The notes beneath the pieces were generated by a model. It ran no database searches. It was given only the letters and a program-made list of their open reading frames with translations, and was not told the origin of the DNA. The position numbers were made by a program, and so were the translations under genes. This document shows, piece by piece, positions 8,239 through 17,810 of a stretch of 64,000 bases of DNA. Source of the DNA: an uncultured Lachnospiraceae bacterium (GTDB lineage: Bacteria > Bacillota > Clostridia > Lachnospirales > Lachnospiraceae); contig ONHF01000003.1 of the NCBI GenBank assembly GCA_900317555.1, positions 1 to 64,000 of the forward strand, given 5' to 3'. How positions within the stretch are numbered: the stretch's first letter is position 1; each line of letters starts with the position of its first letter.

Positions 8239-9033
8239 TTATAATTTTCTGGTTTTATCAACACAGGCATCAATTGCTTTCATAACGTCGCCGGTGAAAC
8301 CGTCCGACTTCAGCTCCTCGACGCCCTCGATTGTAGTTCCGCCCGGTGAGCAGACCATGTCTTTGAGTTCTGCGGGATGTCTTCCTGTCTCCAGCATCAG
8401 CTTCGCGCTTCCCATCACGGTCTGCGCAGCGAAGCGGTACGCCTGCTTTCTCTGCATACCGCCCTTGACCGCAGCGTCCGCGAGGGCCTCGATGAACATA
8501 AAAACAAACGCCGGCGAAGACCCGCTCACCGCACCGACTACATCAATCAGATTTTCATTGACGACTTCCGCCATTCCAAAACTCCGGATCAGGGACAGCG
8601 CAGTGGCAAGCTCCTCATCCGAGACATTTTCATTTCTGCAGATCGCAGAACACCCTTCCTGCACAAGTGCCGGCGTATTCGGCATGCAGCGGATGATTTT
8701 CACCGGCTTGGAGAAGTACTGGCTGATCCACTTCGTTGTTTTGCCGGCTGCGATGCTGATAATCAGCTTGTTTTCATCAACATCATCCATGATTTCTTCG
8801 AGCACCACCGGCAGAACGACCGGTTTTACAGCAAGAATCAGGATGTCCGCTTCCCGCGCGACAGCTTTGTTGGAAGGCGTTGTCCTGATGCCGTATTCCT
8901 TGGCAACGGCATCCATGGTCCCCTGTGTGGCACTGGAACCTACGATGTCTTCCGGGTGCACGATCTGCTGACCCAGAATTCCGCCGATGATTGCCTTCGC
9001 CATATTTCCAAGTCCGATAAAACCGATTACCAT
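8239..9033 (-). CDS. proC: Pyrroline-5-carboxylate reductase
   Basis: Last step of proline synthesis: NAD(P)H reduction of pyrroline-5-carboxylate. The 264 residues begin with the Rossmann motif GFIGLGNMAKAI (5-16), contain AVKP, CMPNTPALVQEG, and the C-terminal dimerisation domain with the family signature (ELKDMVCSPGGTTIEGV). Its start overlaps the end of the upstream rRNA methyltransferase gene (ATGGTAA), indicating translational coupling. It is the last gene before a strong terminator. Confidence 0.96.
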   Translation of the reverse strand: MVIGFIGLGNMAKAIIGGILGQQIVHPEDIVGSSATQGTMDAVAKEYGIRTTPSNKAVAREADILILAVKPVVLPVVLEEIMDDVDENKLIISIAAGKTTKWISQYFSKPVKIIRCMPNTPALVQEGCSAICRNENVSDEELATALSLIRSFGMAEVVNENLIDVVGAVSGSSPAFVFMFIEALADAAVKGGMQRKQAYRFAAQTVMGSAKLMLETGRHPAELKDMVCSPGGTTIEGVEELKSDGFTGDVMKAIDACVDKTRKL

Positions 9034-9845
9034 TTGGGTCTCCTTTCCATGGCTGCCTGATACATCAGAATTCCGGCGGACATCGCGGCATTGAGCGACT
9101 CGATTTGTCCCTGCATCGGAATGATGATCTTCTCATCCGCAAGCCGCGCGGTTTCCTCGCGCAGTCCGTTACCTTCGTTTCCAATCAAAAAAGCACACGC
9201 CCCGGTATAATCCGGCTCCGTATAAATTCGTTTGCCGCCAAGATGCGCGGCATAGACCCGGACTCCCCGCTGCCGGAGAACACGGATTTCTTCTCCCAGA
9301 TCATCCACATACAGAAAAGGCATCCGGAAGAGGGAACTCATTGTGGAGCGGATTGTTTTGGGGTTAAAAACATCGACTGTTCCGCGGCTCATGATCACCG
9401 CGGAAACGCCGGCTGCCTCCGCCGTGCGGAAGATGGTTCCAAGATTTCCCGGATCCTGTATGTCCTCCGCAAGAAGATAGAGAGGGACATCGAAATCAAG
9501 GATCTGCTCTTTCGTATACGAAGGCTGCGACACGACTGCAAAAATGCCCTGCGGTGTCTGTGTGTCAGAGATTCTTGCCGCGATTTCATTCGTAATAACG
9601 AAGGTTTTCTTCTCCCATTGTCTGATCCGGTCAGCAAACTGATTGCTGCCCGATGCCTTGCCGGAAACCTCCGAAAGGAGCTCTTGCGTAATATAGAACT
9701 CCTGCAGAAATTTATCCGGCGTATCCTGACAAAGACGCTGGCCTTCGATAAGGAAAACACCCTCTTTACGGCGCTCTCTGGACTTTTGCCGGAGGGCGCA
9801 GAGGCGTTTGATTCTTGAGTTGGCAGCAGACGTAATAGTTTCCAT
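9027..9845 (-). CDS. TrmH/SpoU-family RNA 2'-O-ribose methyltransferase (RlmB-like)
   Basis: SAM-dependent 2'-O-methylation of rRNA or tRNA. The 272 residues have an N-terminal substrate-binding domain (ANSRIKRLCALRQKSR, FLIEGQRLC) and a knotted SPOUT domain from about 115 with the three family motifs: EDIQDPGNLGTIFRTAEAAG, IGNEGNGL and IPMQGQIESLNAAMSAGI. I placed the start at ATG 9845, preceded by GGAG, because the sequence before it (into the pfkA end) has no family match. The exact target nucleotide cannot be told from sequence. It overlaps proC by 7 bases. Confidence 0.9.
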   Translation of the reverse strand: METITSAANSRIKRLCALRQKSRERRKEGVFLIEGQRLCQDTPDKFLQEFYITQELLSEVSGKASGSNQFADRIRQWEKKTFVITNEIAARISDTQTPQGIFAVVSQPSYTKEQILDFDVPLYLLAEDIQDPGNLGTIFRTAEAAGVSAVIMSRGTVDVFNPKTIRSTMSSLFRMPFLYVDDLGEEIRVLRQRGVRVYAAHLGGKRIYTEPDYTGACAFLIGNEGNGLREETARLADEKIIIPMQGQIESLNAAMSAGILMYQAAMERRPKW

Positions 9846-9871
9846 AAATTCCGCTCCGCGCACCGGCTTCG

Positions 9872-9904
9872 TCTCCACGCCCCCGCTCCGCATGGGGCGT
9901 GAGA
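9872..9904 (-). other. Intercistronic hairpin between pfkA and the methyltransferase gene
   Basis: TCTCCACGCCCC (9872-9883) pairs with GGGGCGTGAGA (9894-9904) with one bulge. There is no T tract on the minus strand, so it is more likely an mRNA-stability or processing stem protecting the pfkA 3' end than a terminator. Confidence 0.5.
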
Positions 9905-9909
9905 GACAT

Positions 9910-10887
9910 TTATCTGGAGAGGTTCTGGCTGATCTTGTAATGATACTCGGGGATCGTCTTCTGCATCGCAAGAGCCTCCTCGATGTCGATGTCAACAACC
10001 TCGCCGCCCTTAAAGGATATGACTCTGTTACGCTTGCCTTCCGCGACAATGTCCGCTGCATAAGCACCCATAATCGAACCGTAGAAACGATCCTTCGTTG
10101 TCGGAGAGCCGCCGCGCTGCATGTATCCTAAAATCGTGGCTCTCGTCTCGATACCGGTCGCGGCCTCGATTCTTCTTGCCATGGATGTGGAATGGCCGAT
10201 GCCCTCCGCGTTGATGATGATGTGGTGCTTCTTGCCGTGCTTTCTGTTATTGATGATATTATCGACGATTTTCTGTTCGTCGTAGTCATACTTTTCAGGA
10301 AGCAGAATATCTTCGGCGCCGTTGGCGATGCCGCACCACAAAGCGATATATCCCGCGTTTCTGCCCATAACTTCGATGATGCTGCAGCGCTCATGCGAAG
10401 ACGAAGTATCCCGCACCTTATCAATCGCCTGCATTGCCGTATTGATGGCGGTGTCAAAGCCGATTGTATAATCTGTGCAGGCAATGTCCAGATCGATGGT
10501 TCCGGGGATGCCGATCGCGTTGATACCATGTCTGGAAAGTGCGAGTGCGCCGCGGTATGATCCGTCGCCGCCGATGACGACAAGGCAGTCTATGCCATGC
10601 TTTTTGCAGATCTCAGCCGCCTGCGCCTGTCCTTCCTCCGTCTTCATCTCTTCACATCTGGCTGTCCCGAGAATTGTACCGCCGCGCTGAATGATATCTG
10701 AAACACTGTGCTTGTCCATATCGGTAATTTCTTCGTTCAGAAGGCCGGTGTAGCCTCTCTGGATTCCCTTGACCGACATGCCGTTAATGATCGATTCGCG
10801 GACCACCGCGCGGATCGCGGCGTTCATTCCGGGCGCGTCGCCGCCGCTGGTCAGAATTCCTACCGTATGAATTTTATTATCAGCCAT
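9910..10887 (-). CDS. pfkA: 6-phosphofructokinase, ATP-dependent
   Basis: Phosphorylates fructose 6-phosphate in glycolysis. The 325 residues match bacterial ATP-PFK: GILTSGGDAPGMNA at the N terminus, the ATP motif GGDGSYRG (106-113, Gly109 position), the catalytic block PGTIDLD (128-134; Asp132 and Asp134 kept, the usual Asn between them is Leu), MGRNAGYIAL, and LGYMQRGGSPT. The Leu variant is, as I recall, common in Clostridia. ATG at 10887 follows AAAGGAG. It lies downstream of dnaE with a 149-base gap containing alternative hairpins. Confidence 0.95.
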   Translation of the reverse strand: MADNKIHTVGILTSGGDAPGMNAAIRAVVRESIINGMSVKGIQRGYTGLLNEEITDMDKHSVSDIIQRGGTILGTARCEEMKTEEGQAQAAEICKKHGIDCLVVIGGDGSYRGALALSRHGINAIGIPGTIDLDIACTDYTIGFDTAINTAMQAIDKVRDTSSSHERCSIIEVMGRNAGYIALWCGIANGAEDILLPEKYDYDEQKIVDNIINNRKHGKKHHIIINAEGIGHSTSMARRIEAATGIETRATILGYMQRGGSPTTKDRFYGSIMGAYAADIVAEGKRNRVISFKGGEVVDIDIEEALAMQKTIPEYHYKISQNLSR

Positions 10888-10943
10888 CGCTGTCTCCTTT
10901 CGATCGCCGTCTGCCGCAAGAAGCCCCATGTCTGCGCGCTGCG

Positions 10944-11004
10944 CGGAAGACCTGTCATCGCCTGTCTTCCGGCAAGCAACCTGCCAGCGCTTCTTACGGA
11001 AGAC
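10944..11004 (-). promoter_or_regulatory. Competing hairpins in the dnaE-pfkA leader
   Basis: CGGAAGAC occurs at 10944-10951 and 10997-11004, and its exact complement GTCTTCCG sits between them at 10964-10971. The middle element can pair with either flank but not both, the layout of an attenuator or riboregulator. A possible inner stem lies within the larger loop. No T tract follows, so any control would more likely act on translation or mRNA stability. Confidence 0.4.
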
Positions 11005-11036
11005 ATATTTATTATATTTTAAAACAAAGCCGGCCT

Positions 11037-14000
11037 CTATGCCAGTGTCACATTTCCGTTGCCGAACCGCGCCCGCAGAAGATCCAGCAGTGCCTTGTCC
11101 GCGCGCACGCCCTGTCCGGGCGGCAGAACTTTGCGGCTCCTTGGATTTTCCACATAAATCACGACCTGATCACGCCCGCCGTACTCATCGACAATCCGCA
11201 GCAGTTCGGCGCTCGCAGACGTATAGGCTTCCATATCGTGAAACCGTATCCAGAGACGTCTCGGCACATCGTCAAACGGCGTTATTGTGGAACACAGTAC
11301 TTCGGCGTTCTGCTCGTCGCGCAGCGAAACGCGGCCGCGCACGAAGATCTTGGCGTCTTCTTTTAGAAAGGGGCTGTACTTCTCATAACTTTTCGGAAAA
11401 ACAGTTACGCTCAAATCCCCCGTCAGATCTTCCATGGTAACGAATGCCATGACCTGATTGTTTTTTGTGTATTTGATGCGGACGTCCGTGATCAGGCCGC
11501 CGACGACAACGTCCTGCCCGTCGCGCAGCTGCATGCCCGGCTCTGTATCTCCCGGCGAAACCGCCGGAGCGGCATACGGACGGCCGGCGTCAGGACTCCC
11601 CTGCGCCTGCGCGTCATAATAAAAGTCCGTAGCCTTGTTGGTGATATGCCCTTTCCAGAGCGCCTCGTACTCTTCGAGCGGATGACCGCTGACGTAAATG
11701 CCCAGCACTTCCTTCTCGAAAGAAAGCAGCATCTCCTTGTCATACTCCCCGATATCGGGATAGGTGATCTCAAACTGATGCTTCTGCTCCTGCGGCACAA
11801 GGTCAAAAAGAGAGAGCTGTCCGGCCATGTTGTTTTTCGCGCTGGCCTGCTGCTCATCGACCATCCGGATGTAAACGCTCATCATCTGCTTGCGTGTAAC
11901 CCCGAAGGAGTCGAAAGCGCCCGCCTTGATGAAACTTTCAATGACGCGCTTGCTGACCTGCATTCCCTGCGTCCTGGCAATGAAATCCTGCAGATCGCGG
12001 AACCTGCCGTTTGTATTTCTTTCCTTTACAATCGCATCAATGACCGGACGTCCGACGCCTTTGACCGCGGTCAATGCGTAACGGATCGCACCGTCCGCCA
12101 CCGAGAAGCCGGCTTCACCTTCGTTGATATCCGGCGGCAGAATGCGGATGCCAAGGCTCCTGCAGGTCAGGATGTAGCCGGCGACCTTGGCCGGAAAATC
12201 GATGACCGAAGTCAGAATCGCAGCCATGAATTCGGTCGGATAATAGTACTTGAGCCAGGCAGTCTGATAAGTAACCACCGCATAGCACGCCGCGTGCGAC
12301 TTGTTGAACGCATAGCGGGCAAAGTCAATCATCATATCGAAGATATGATTCGCCGTCTTCTCGTCAATTCCCTTCGCGGCGCAGCCGGGTACATTCTCGG
12401 CAGGATTGCCGTACACGAAATTACGGCGTTCCTCCTGCATGACACGCTCTTTCTTCTTGCTCATCGCGCGGCGGACAAGATCCGCGCGGCCCAGAGAATA
12501 GCCGCCCAGATTCCGGACGATCTGCATAACCTGCTCCTGATAAACAATGCAGCCGTAAGTCGGCTGCAGAATCGGCTGCAGGAGCGGCGTATCATAGGTC
12601 ACTTTACCGCCGCTTTTCTTCCCGGCAATGTACTTCGGTATAAAGTCCATCGGGCCGGGACGGTACAGCGCGATGCCGGCGATGATATCTTCCAGACTCC
12701 CGGGGCGCAGTTCCTTCATGAAACTCTGCATGCCTCCGGATTCGAGCTGGAACACACCATCTGTGTGTCCTGTCCCCAAAGACGCAAAAACATCCGCGTC
12801 CTCCATCCCTATCCTGTCGATATCAATCGGGACGGGGCAGGGGTTTTTTGTGATTTTTGTTCTGGCGGGTCCGACAGACGGCTCATAAGGAGGATACGCG
12901 CCGCCGGCCCTGCGGATCGACGCATTCGCCATGCGGACCGCGTCCTTGATGACGCCGAGTGTCCTAAGACCCAGAAAGTCCATTTTTAAAAGGCCCAGCT
13001 CCTCGACTCTTGTCATCGTGAACTGCGTCGTGATCGAGCCGTCGGCCGCCCTCTGCAGCGGAATCAGGTTCTCCGCGGGCTCCGCGCAGATCACGACGCC
13101 GGCTGCGTGGATCGAGGTGTGTCTTGGCAGTCCTTCGAGCTTTCTGGACATGTCAATCAGAAGATGCACGCGCTCGTCCGAATCATAAGCCTTCTTCAGC
13201 TCCGGGTTCTGCGTAAGCGCGAGCGAAAGCGTCATCTTGAGATCGTTCGGCACCATCTTGGCGATTGAATCGCAGAAGCTGTACGGCAGATCCATGACGC
13301 GGCCGACATCGCGGATAACGCCTTTTGCCGCCAGCGTGCCGAACGTGACAATCTGCACGACATTGTCCTTGCCGTACTTCCGCGTTACATGATCAATGAC
13401 TTCCTGTCTTCGCTCATATTCAAAGTCCACATCGATATCGGGCATGGACACGCGCTCCGGATTCAGGAAGCGCTCGAACAGCAGGTCATACTTGATGGGG
13501 TCGAGCTGTGTGATGCCGATGCAGTAGGAAACAACGGAGCCTGCCGCCGAACCCCGACCCGGGCCGACCGCAATGTCGTGCTCTCTGGACCAGTTGATAT
13601 AGTCCCAGACAATCAGGAAGTAATCGACATACCCCATCTTCCGGATAACCGAAAGCTCATAGTCAAGGCGCTTCCGGACCGTTCCGTCGTCGTCCGGATA
13701 GTTCTTTGTAAAGCCTTCATCGCAGAGCTTGTTAAGATACGTCCACGAATCATAGCCTTCAGGGACGTCGAAGCGGGGGAGTTTTGTTTTGCCGAATTCG
13801 ATCGTAACATTGCAGCGGTCCGCGATCTTCTGCGTGTTGTCGCAGGCTTCCTGCGCGTACGGAAACAGCGCGCGCATCTCCTCTTCGCTTTTGACATAAA
13901 ACTGTCCGCCGGGATAGCGCATGCGGTTTTCGTCGGAAAGCTTTTTGCCGGTCTGGATGCACAGCAGGATGTCATGCGCCTCCGCGTCTTCCGCGTAGGT

Positions 14001-14633
14001 GTAGTGGCAGTCATTGGTCGCAACCAGCGGGATGTCCAGCCGTCGGCTGAGTTCCAGAAGACCTGCGTTGACCGTCTGCTGCTCGGGATAATCGGGGCCG
14101 TGATCCTGCAGCTCCAGGAAGAAGTTGCCCTTTCCGAAGATCTTTTCGTAGCGGAGCGCCGCTTTCTCCGCGGAGACTTTATCTCCGCGCGCGAGATCCC
14201 GCGCGACTTCGCCCGCAAGGCAGGCGCTGCAGCAGATAATACCTTCATGAAACTGCTCCAGAAGTTCGTAGTCCACACGGGGTTTGTAATAATATCCTTC
14301 CGTGAAAGAGCGGCTGACGATGTGGGATAGGTTGGCGTATCCCTGATTGTTCTCGGCAAGCAGGATCAGATGGTAATAGCGTTCCGAGTTTTCTCCGACA
14401 TTCCTGTCAAAACGCGAACCCGGCGCTACATACACTTCGCATCCGATAACCGGCTTGATGCCTTCGGCTTCACAGGTTTTATAAAAATCAATGACACCGT
14501 ACATGACGCCGTGATCCGTGATCGCGGCCGCGTTCATGCCCAGTTCCTTCACATGCCGGACATATTCCGTAATTTTATTGGAGCCATCCAGAAGTGAATA
14601 TTCTGTATGGGTATGCAGATGAACAAATGACAT
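11037..14633 (-). CDS. dnaE: DNA polymerase III alpha subunit, DnaE type
   Basis: Replicative or lagging-strand DNA polymerase (DnaE class; Firmicutes usually also carry PolC). At 1198 residues it has the PHP domain (HLHTHTEYSLLDG at 5-17), the polymerase core with catalytic aspartates in PDIDVDF (Asp401, Asp403), the finger domain (GVFQLES, YRPGPM), tandem HhH, and a C-terminal OB fold (VVVGGLITDVRIKYTK, MAFVTMEDLTGDLSVTVFP). Near residue 590-630 there is a Pro-rich stretch, slightly longer than I recall for the family. ATG at 14633 has GGGAGA upstream. It lies 18 bases after ispD in the same direction. Confidence 0.97.
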   Translation of the reverse strand: MSFVHLHTHTEYSLLDGSNKITEYVRHVKELGMNAAAITDHGVMYGVIDFYKTCEAEGIKPVIGCEVYVAPGSRFDRNVGENSERYYHLILLAENNQGYANLSHIVSRSFTEGYYYKPRVDYELLEQFHEGIICCSACLAGEVARDLARGDKVSAEKAALRYEKIFGKGNFFLELQDHGPDYPEQQTVNAGLLELSRRLDIPLVATNDCHYTYAEDAEAHDILLCIQTGKKLSDENRMRYPGGQFYVKSEEEMRALFPYAQEACDNTQKIADRCNVTIEFGKTKLPRFDVPEGYDSWTYLNKLCDEGFTKNYPDDDGTVRKRLDYELSVIRKMGYVDYFLIVWDYINWSREHDIAVGPGRGSAAGSVVSYCIGITQLDPIKYDLLFERFLNPERVSMPDIDVDFEYERRQEVIDHVTRKYGKDNVVQIVTFGTLAAKGVIRDVGRVMDLPYSFCDSIAKMVPNDLKMTLSLALTQNPELKKAYDSDERVHLLIDMSRKLEGLPRHTSIHAAGVVICAEPAENLIPLQRAADGSITTQFTMTRVEELGLLKMDFLGLRTLGVIKDAVRMANASIRRAGGAYPPYEPSVGPARTKITKNPCPVPIDIDRIGMEDADVFASLGTGHTDGVFQLESGGMQSFMKELRPGSLEDIIAGIALYRPGPMDFIPKYIAGKKSGGKVTYDTPLLQPILQPTYGCIVYQEQVMQIVRNLGGYSLGRADLVRRAMSKKKERVMQEERRNFVYGNPAENVPGCAAKGIDEKTANHIFDMMIDFARYAFNKSHAACYAVVTYQTAWLKYYYPTEFMAAILTSVIDFPAKVAGYILTCRSLGIRILPPDINEGEAGFSVADGAIRYALTAVKGVGRPVIDAIVKERNTNGRFRDLQDFIARTQGMQVSKRVIESFIKAGAFDSFGVTRKQMMSVYIRMVDEQQASAKNNMAGQLSLFDLVPQEQKHQFEITYPDIGEYDKEMLLSFEKEVLGIYVSGHPLEEYEALWKGHITNKATDFYYDAQAQGSPDAGRPYAAPAVSPGDTEPGMQLRDGQDVVVGGLITDVRIKYTKNNQVMAFVTMEDLTGDLSVTVFPKSYEKYSPFLKEDAKIFVRGRVSLRDEQNAEVLCSTITPFDDVPRRLWIRFHDMEAYTSASAELLRIVDEYGGRDQVVIYVENPRSRKVLPPGQGVRADKALLDLLRARFGNGNVTLA

Positions 14634-14651
14634 GCTTTCTCCCCCGGCCGG

Positions 14652-15380
14652 TTACCCTCTGTTTCTGATAAATGCCTCCGCGATCAGAAGGTCCTCCGGC
14701 GTCGTGACTTTGATGTTCCGGTAAGACGCTTCGACAAGGCGGACCCTGCGATGCAGCATTTGCTCGACTACCATCGCGTCGTCCGTGATCGATATTTCTT
14801 GACTTTTCAGGTCATCGATATGTGAAAACAGCTTTTCATAGGCTGTTTTGATTAATGCGTATTCGAATGTCTGCGGTGTCTGAACCAGCCACACCCTGCG
14901 GCGGTCCGGCGTATCCGTGACATGTGCCGTATCGTCCGTGAGCTTGACCGTGTCCTTGCTGGGCATGCCCGCAACCGCGGTTCCTTCCTGTGATACAGCT
15001 GCAAAGAGCCGCTGAAGCATTTCCTCATCAATAAACGGACGCGCACCGTCGTGAATATAAACATACCCGCACGGCCACGTAATCGCTTCAATTCCATGAT
15101 AGACCGAGGCGTAGCGCTCGCTCCCGCCCGGTACATATGCGCGGATTTTCTGTTCGGCGCCGGGGACAAGGGCGGTGATGTTTTGCCGGATATAAGCCTC
15201 CTCACCGTCCGGTATGACCATGACAATGTCCTGGATGAGAGGACTTTCTGTCAGCGTCCGCAATGAATATGCAAGAAGCGGCTGCCCGCACAGCATCATG
15301 TACTGTTTGCGGACACCGCTTCCCATTCTTGTTCCTTTTCCGGCAGCCAGCAGAATGGCGGTCGACGGCTTACAAGTCAT
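14652..15380 (-). CDS. ispD: 2-C-methyl-D-erythritol 4-phosphate cytidylyltransferase
   Basis: Third step of the MEP isoprenoid pathway, feeding undecaprenol and quinone synthesis: couples MEP to CTP. The 242 residues carry the nucleotide-binding loop LLAAGKGTRMG (10-20) with Lys and Arg, VYIHDGARPF, the RRRVWLVQTPQTF block, and ITDDAMVVE near the C terminus. AAGGAG lies just before ATG 15380. It sits 9 bases after tsaD and 18 before dnaE. Confidence 0.95.
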   Translation of the reverse strand: MTCKPSTAILLAAGKGTRMGSGVRKQYMMLCGQPLLAYSLRTLTESPLIQDIVMVIPDGEEAYIRQNITALVPGAEQKIRAYVPGGSERYASVYHGIEAITWPCGYVYIHDGARPFIDEEMLQRLFAAVSQEGTAVAGMPSKDTVKLTDDTAHVTDTPDRRRVWLVQTPQTFEYALIKTAYEKLFSHIDDLKSQEISITDDAMVVEQMLHRRVRLVEASYRNIKVTTPEDLLIAEAFIRNRG

Positions 15381-15389
15381 AGTATCTCC

Positions 15390-16406
15390 TTACTTCAGAG
15401 GAAGGTTCGGCATGGCGTTGAGGTCATACCCGGAACGCTTTCCCTTCAAAAAATCATAATACCCGGCGCACGCGATCATGGCAGCGTTGTCTGTACACAG
15501 AACCGGCGGCGGGCAGAAAAACCGGACGCCTCTCTCCTCACAGGCTTTCTGCGCGGCGGCGCGCAGTGCGCTGTTTGATGCGACGCCCCCTGCGATCGCA
15601 AAATTCTCAGCATGATACTCGTCCACCGCTTCCATCGCATGGCTGACCAGCACATCGACAACAGACTTCTGGAACGAGGCCGCGATATCCGGCACGGAAA
15701 TCTCATGTCCTGCCATCTTCTCGGTATTCAGATAATTGAGGACCGAGGACTTGAGGCCGCTGAAGCTGAAGTCATAGCGCGAATCCCGCACCTTGCCGCG
15801 CGGGAAATGCAAAGCGTCCGGATTTCCCTCCTTCGCTGCCTTATCGATCTTCGGTCCGCCCGGGTAGCCGAGGCCGACTGCTCTCGCAACCTTGTCAAAA
15901 GCTTCGCCGGCAGCATCGTCCTCGGTTCGGCCTAGAATCTCATACTCGCCATAGTCCCTGACAATGACAAGATGCGTATGGCCGCCGGAAACGACAAGGC
16001 AGATAAACGGCGGTTCCAGCTCCGGCGCCGCGATATAGTTCGCGCTGATGTGTCCTTCGATATGATGAACGCCGATCAGGGGAATATCCCGTGCAAAACA
16101 GATCGCTTTTGCCTCCGACACGCCGGTCAGCAGCGCGCCGACAAGCCCGGGACCGCAGGTGACCGCGACGGCGTCCAGATCGTCCAGCGTTTTGCCGGCA
16201 GTCTCCAGTGCCTTGCGGATAACCTGATTAATGCGTTCGATATGTTTTCTCGAAGCGATTTCGGGAACAACGCCGCCGTATAACGTATGAATATCAATCT
16301 GAGAAGAAATCTCGTTGGACAGTACCGTCCGCCCGTTTACAACTACGGCCGCGGCCGTCTCGTCGCAGCTGGATTCAATTCCCAGAATCGTGATGTCTTT
16401 TGCCAT
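15390..16406 (-). CDS. tsaD: tRNA N6-threonylcarbamoyladenosine transferase TsaD
   Basis: Transfers the threonylcarbamoyl group to A37 of ANN-decoding tRNAs, with TsaB and TsaE. The 338 residues show the Kae1 fold: [14 protein letters not shown] at 9-22, the metal site HIEGH (His115, His119), [22 protein letters not shown], and ASNSALRA and CTDNAAMIA toward the end. Length is standard. tsaE, tsaB, rimI and rnz lie immediately upstream in the same direction, so the full t6A machinery apart from TsaC/TsaC2 is encoded together. Confidence 0.97.
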   Translation of the reverse strand: MAKDITILGIESSCDETAAAVVVNGRTVLSNEISSQIDIHTLYGGVVPEIASRKHIERINQVIRKALETAGKTLDDLDAVAVTCGPGLVGALLTGVSEAKAICFARDIPLIGVHHIEGHISANYIAAPELEPPFICLVVSGGHTHLVIVRDYGEYEILGRTEDDAAGEAFDKVARAVGLGYPGGPKIDKAAKEGNPDALHFPRGKVRDSRYDFSFSGLKSSVLNYLNTEKMAGHEISVPDIAASFQKSVVDVLVSHAMEAVDEYHAENFAIAGGVASNSALRAAAQKACEERGVRFFCPPPVLCTDNAAMIACAGYYDFLKGKRSGYDLNAMPNLPLK

Positions 16407-16417
16407 AATCTGCTTCC

Positions 16418-17338
16418 TTATTCATCTTTAAAGTTCAGCGTAAGGCTCCGCCCGTCTTTGCCGCAGGAAACCGGAGGAAAGATCTGCTGCGCGCCGGAAA
16501 GGAACTGCTCGGGCCTTGTCTCGGAAGGGCTGAAATGCGTCAGCCACATGCGGGCAGGCTGCGCGGCCTTTCCGATTTCCGCGGCTTCGCGGAAAGTCAT
16601 ATGCTTCTTCTCTCTTGCCTTCGGCAGCTTTTCATCATCTCCGTACATGCCTTCGCAGATGAACAGATCCGCGCCCTCCGCGGCCTTCACGATATTCCCG
16701 CACGGACGGCTGTCGGTTGCGTACGCGACTTTTAATCCTTCTCTTGCAGGCCCCAGAACCATATCCGGCGTATACACGCGGCCGCCGTCTTCGATGGTCT
16801 CGCCCTTCTGCAGCCTCGACCAGAACGGCAGCGGAATCGAAAGCTCCTTTGCCCTCTGCGCGTCAAAACGTCCCTGTCTGCCAAGCTCGAAGCTGTAGCA
16901 GTAGCAGGTTACCCGGTGGTTCACTTTGCGGGCGGTAATACGCAGTTCCGGCGCGTCCGGCAGCGGAAAGCTTTCTTCATTCTCCGTCAGTTCCTTATAT
17001 CGCAGCTCAAACGGCAGTTCCGGCGCAATGACCCGAAGACTCGAGACAACTTTCTCAAGACCTCTGGGGCCTGCCAGAAGAACCGGTTCGGTCCGGTCCG
17101 CGTTGCCCATCGACAGCAGCATGCCCGGCAGCCCCGCGATATGATCTCCGTGATAATGCGTAAATAAAATCACATCAATCGGGTTCGGGCTCCAGCCGGC
17201 CTTTTTCAGCGCAATCTGGGTTCCCTCCCCGCAGTCGAGCAGAATCGTCCTGCCGTTATAGCGAAGCGCGAGCGACGTCAGCCACCTGTAAGGGAGCGGC
17301 ATCATGCCGCCGGTTCCCAGCAAACATACATCAATCAT
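16418..17338 (-). CDS. rnz: Ribonuclease Z
   Basis: Metallo-beta-lactamase-fold endonuclease trimming tRNA 3' ends. The 306 residues include the zinc motif THYHGDH (His61, His63, Asp65, His66), [15 protein letters not shown] and the later metal histidines ([20 protein letters not shown]). The start overlaps the rimI stop by 8 bases. Its position between rimI and tsaD puts tRNA processing and modification in one transcript. Confidence 0.93.
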   Translation of the reverse strand: MIDVCLLGTGGMMPLPYRWLTSLALRYNGRTILLDCGEGTQIALKKAGWSPNPIDVILFTHYHGDHIAGLPGMLLSMGNADRTEPVLLAGPRGLEKVVSSLRVIAPELPFELRYKELTENEESFPLPDAPELRITARKVNHRVTCYCYSFELGRQGRFDAQRAKELSIPLPFWSRLQKGETIEDGGRVYTPDMVLGPAREGLKVAYATDSRPCGNIVKAAEGADLFICEGMYGDDEKLPKAREKKHMTFREAAEIGKAAQPARMWLTHFSPSETRPEQFLSGAQQIFPPVSCGKDGRSLTLNFKDE

Positions 17339-17810
17339 TGCAAACTTCCCTCCCGGAGCGACGCCACATAATCAGCGCGTCTTCCGTTGGATTCGTGTAA
17401 TAGTTCCTGCGGCGGCCTTCGATCTGAAAGCCAAAGCTCTCATACAGGGAAAGCGCTGCCGTATTTCCTTCCCGCACTTCGAGCGTGAAGTCAGAAACGC
17501 CAAGCTCCCGCGCTTCTGAGAGCGCAAGCCTTATAAGACTTCCGGCAATTCCGCGGCGGCGCTCGTTCGGGAGGACCGCGACATTCGAAATCTCGCCTTC
17601 TCCCGCGATAATCTGCAGTCCCGCGGTCCCGACCAGCTCATTTTCCCGGAACGCGCCGTAGTAATAGCTGTAAGGAAGAAGGAGTGTCGCGTGGTAAACC
17701 CGTTCGGACCAAGGGACGGAAAAACAAGCCCTTTCGACATTCGCGGCCGCCCCCGCATCTTCCGGCAGGAGCCTTCTAAGCAGAACCCCGTCCCGCACCG
17801 GCGTTGTCAT
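17331..17810 (-). CDS. rimI: Ribosomal protein S18-alanine N-acetyltransferase RimI
   Basis: GNAT acetyltransferase, normally acetylating the S18 N terminus. The 159 residues contain the acetyl-CoA loop region VLPNERRRGIAGSLIRLAL and the RimI-type C-terminal block LEVREGNTAALSLYESFGF followed by RRNYYTNPTEDALIM. It overlaps tsaB (ATGA) upstream and rnz downstream. The tsaB-rimI-tsaD order is the widespread arrangement in Firmicutes, which supports the assignment over a generic GNAT. Confidence 0.92.
   Translation of the reverse strand: MTTPVRDGVLLRRLLPEDAGAAANVERACFSVPWSERVYHATLLLPYSYYYGAFRENELVGTAGLQIIAGEGEISNVAVLPNERRRGIAGSLIRLALSEARELGVSDFTLEVREGNTAALSLYESFGFQIEGRRRNYYTNPTEDALIMWRRSGREVCND

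Noticed and set aside
11037-14633. Inserted domain in dnaE near residues 590-630
   Set aside because: The stretch is Pro-rich and slightly long, but all flanking polymerase motifs are in order and the total length is within the DnaE range.
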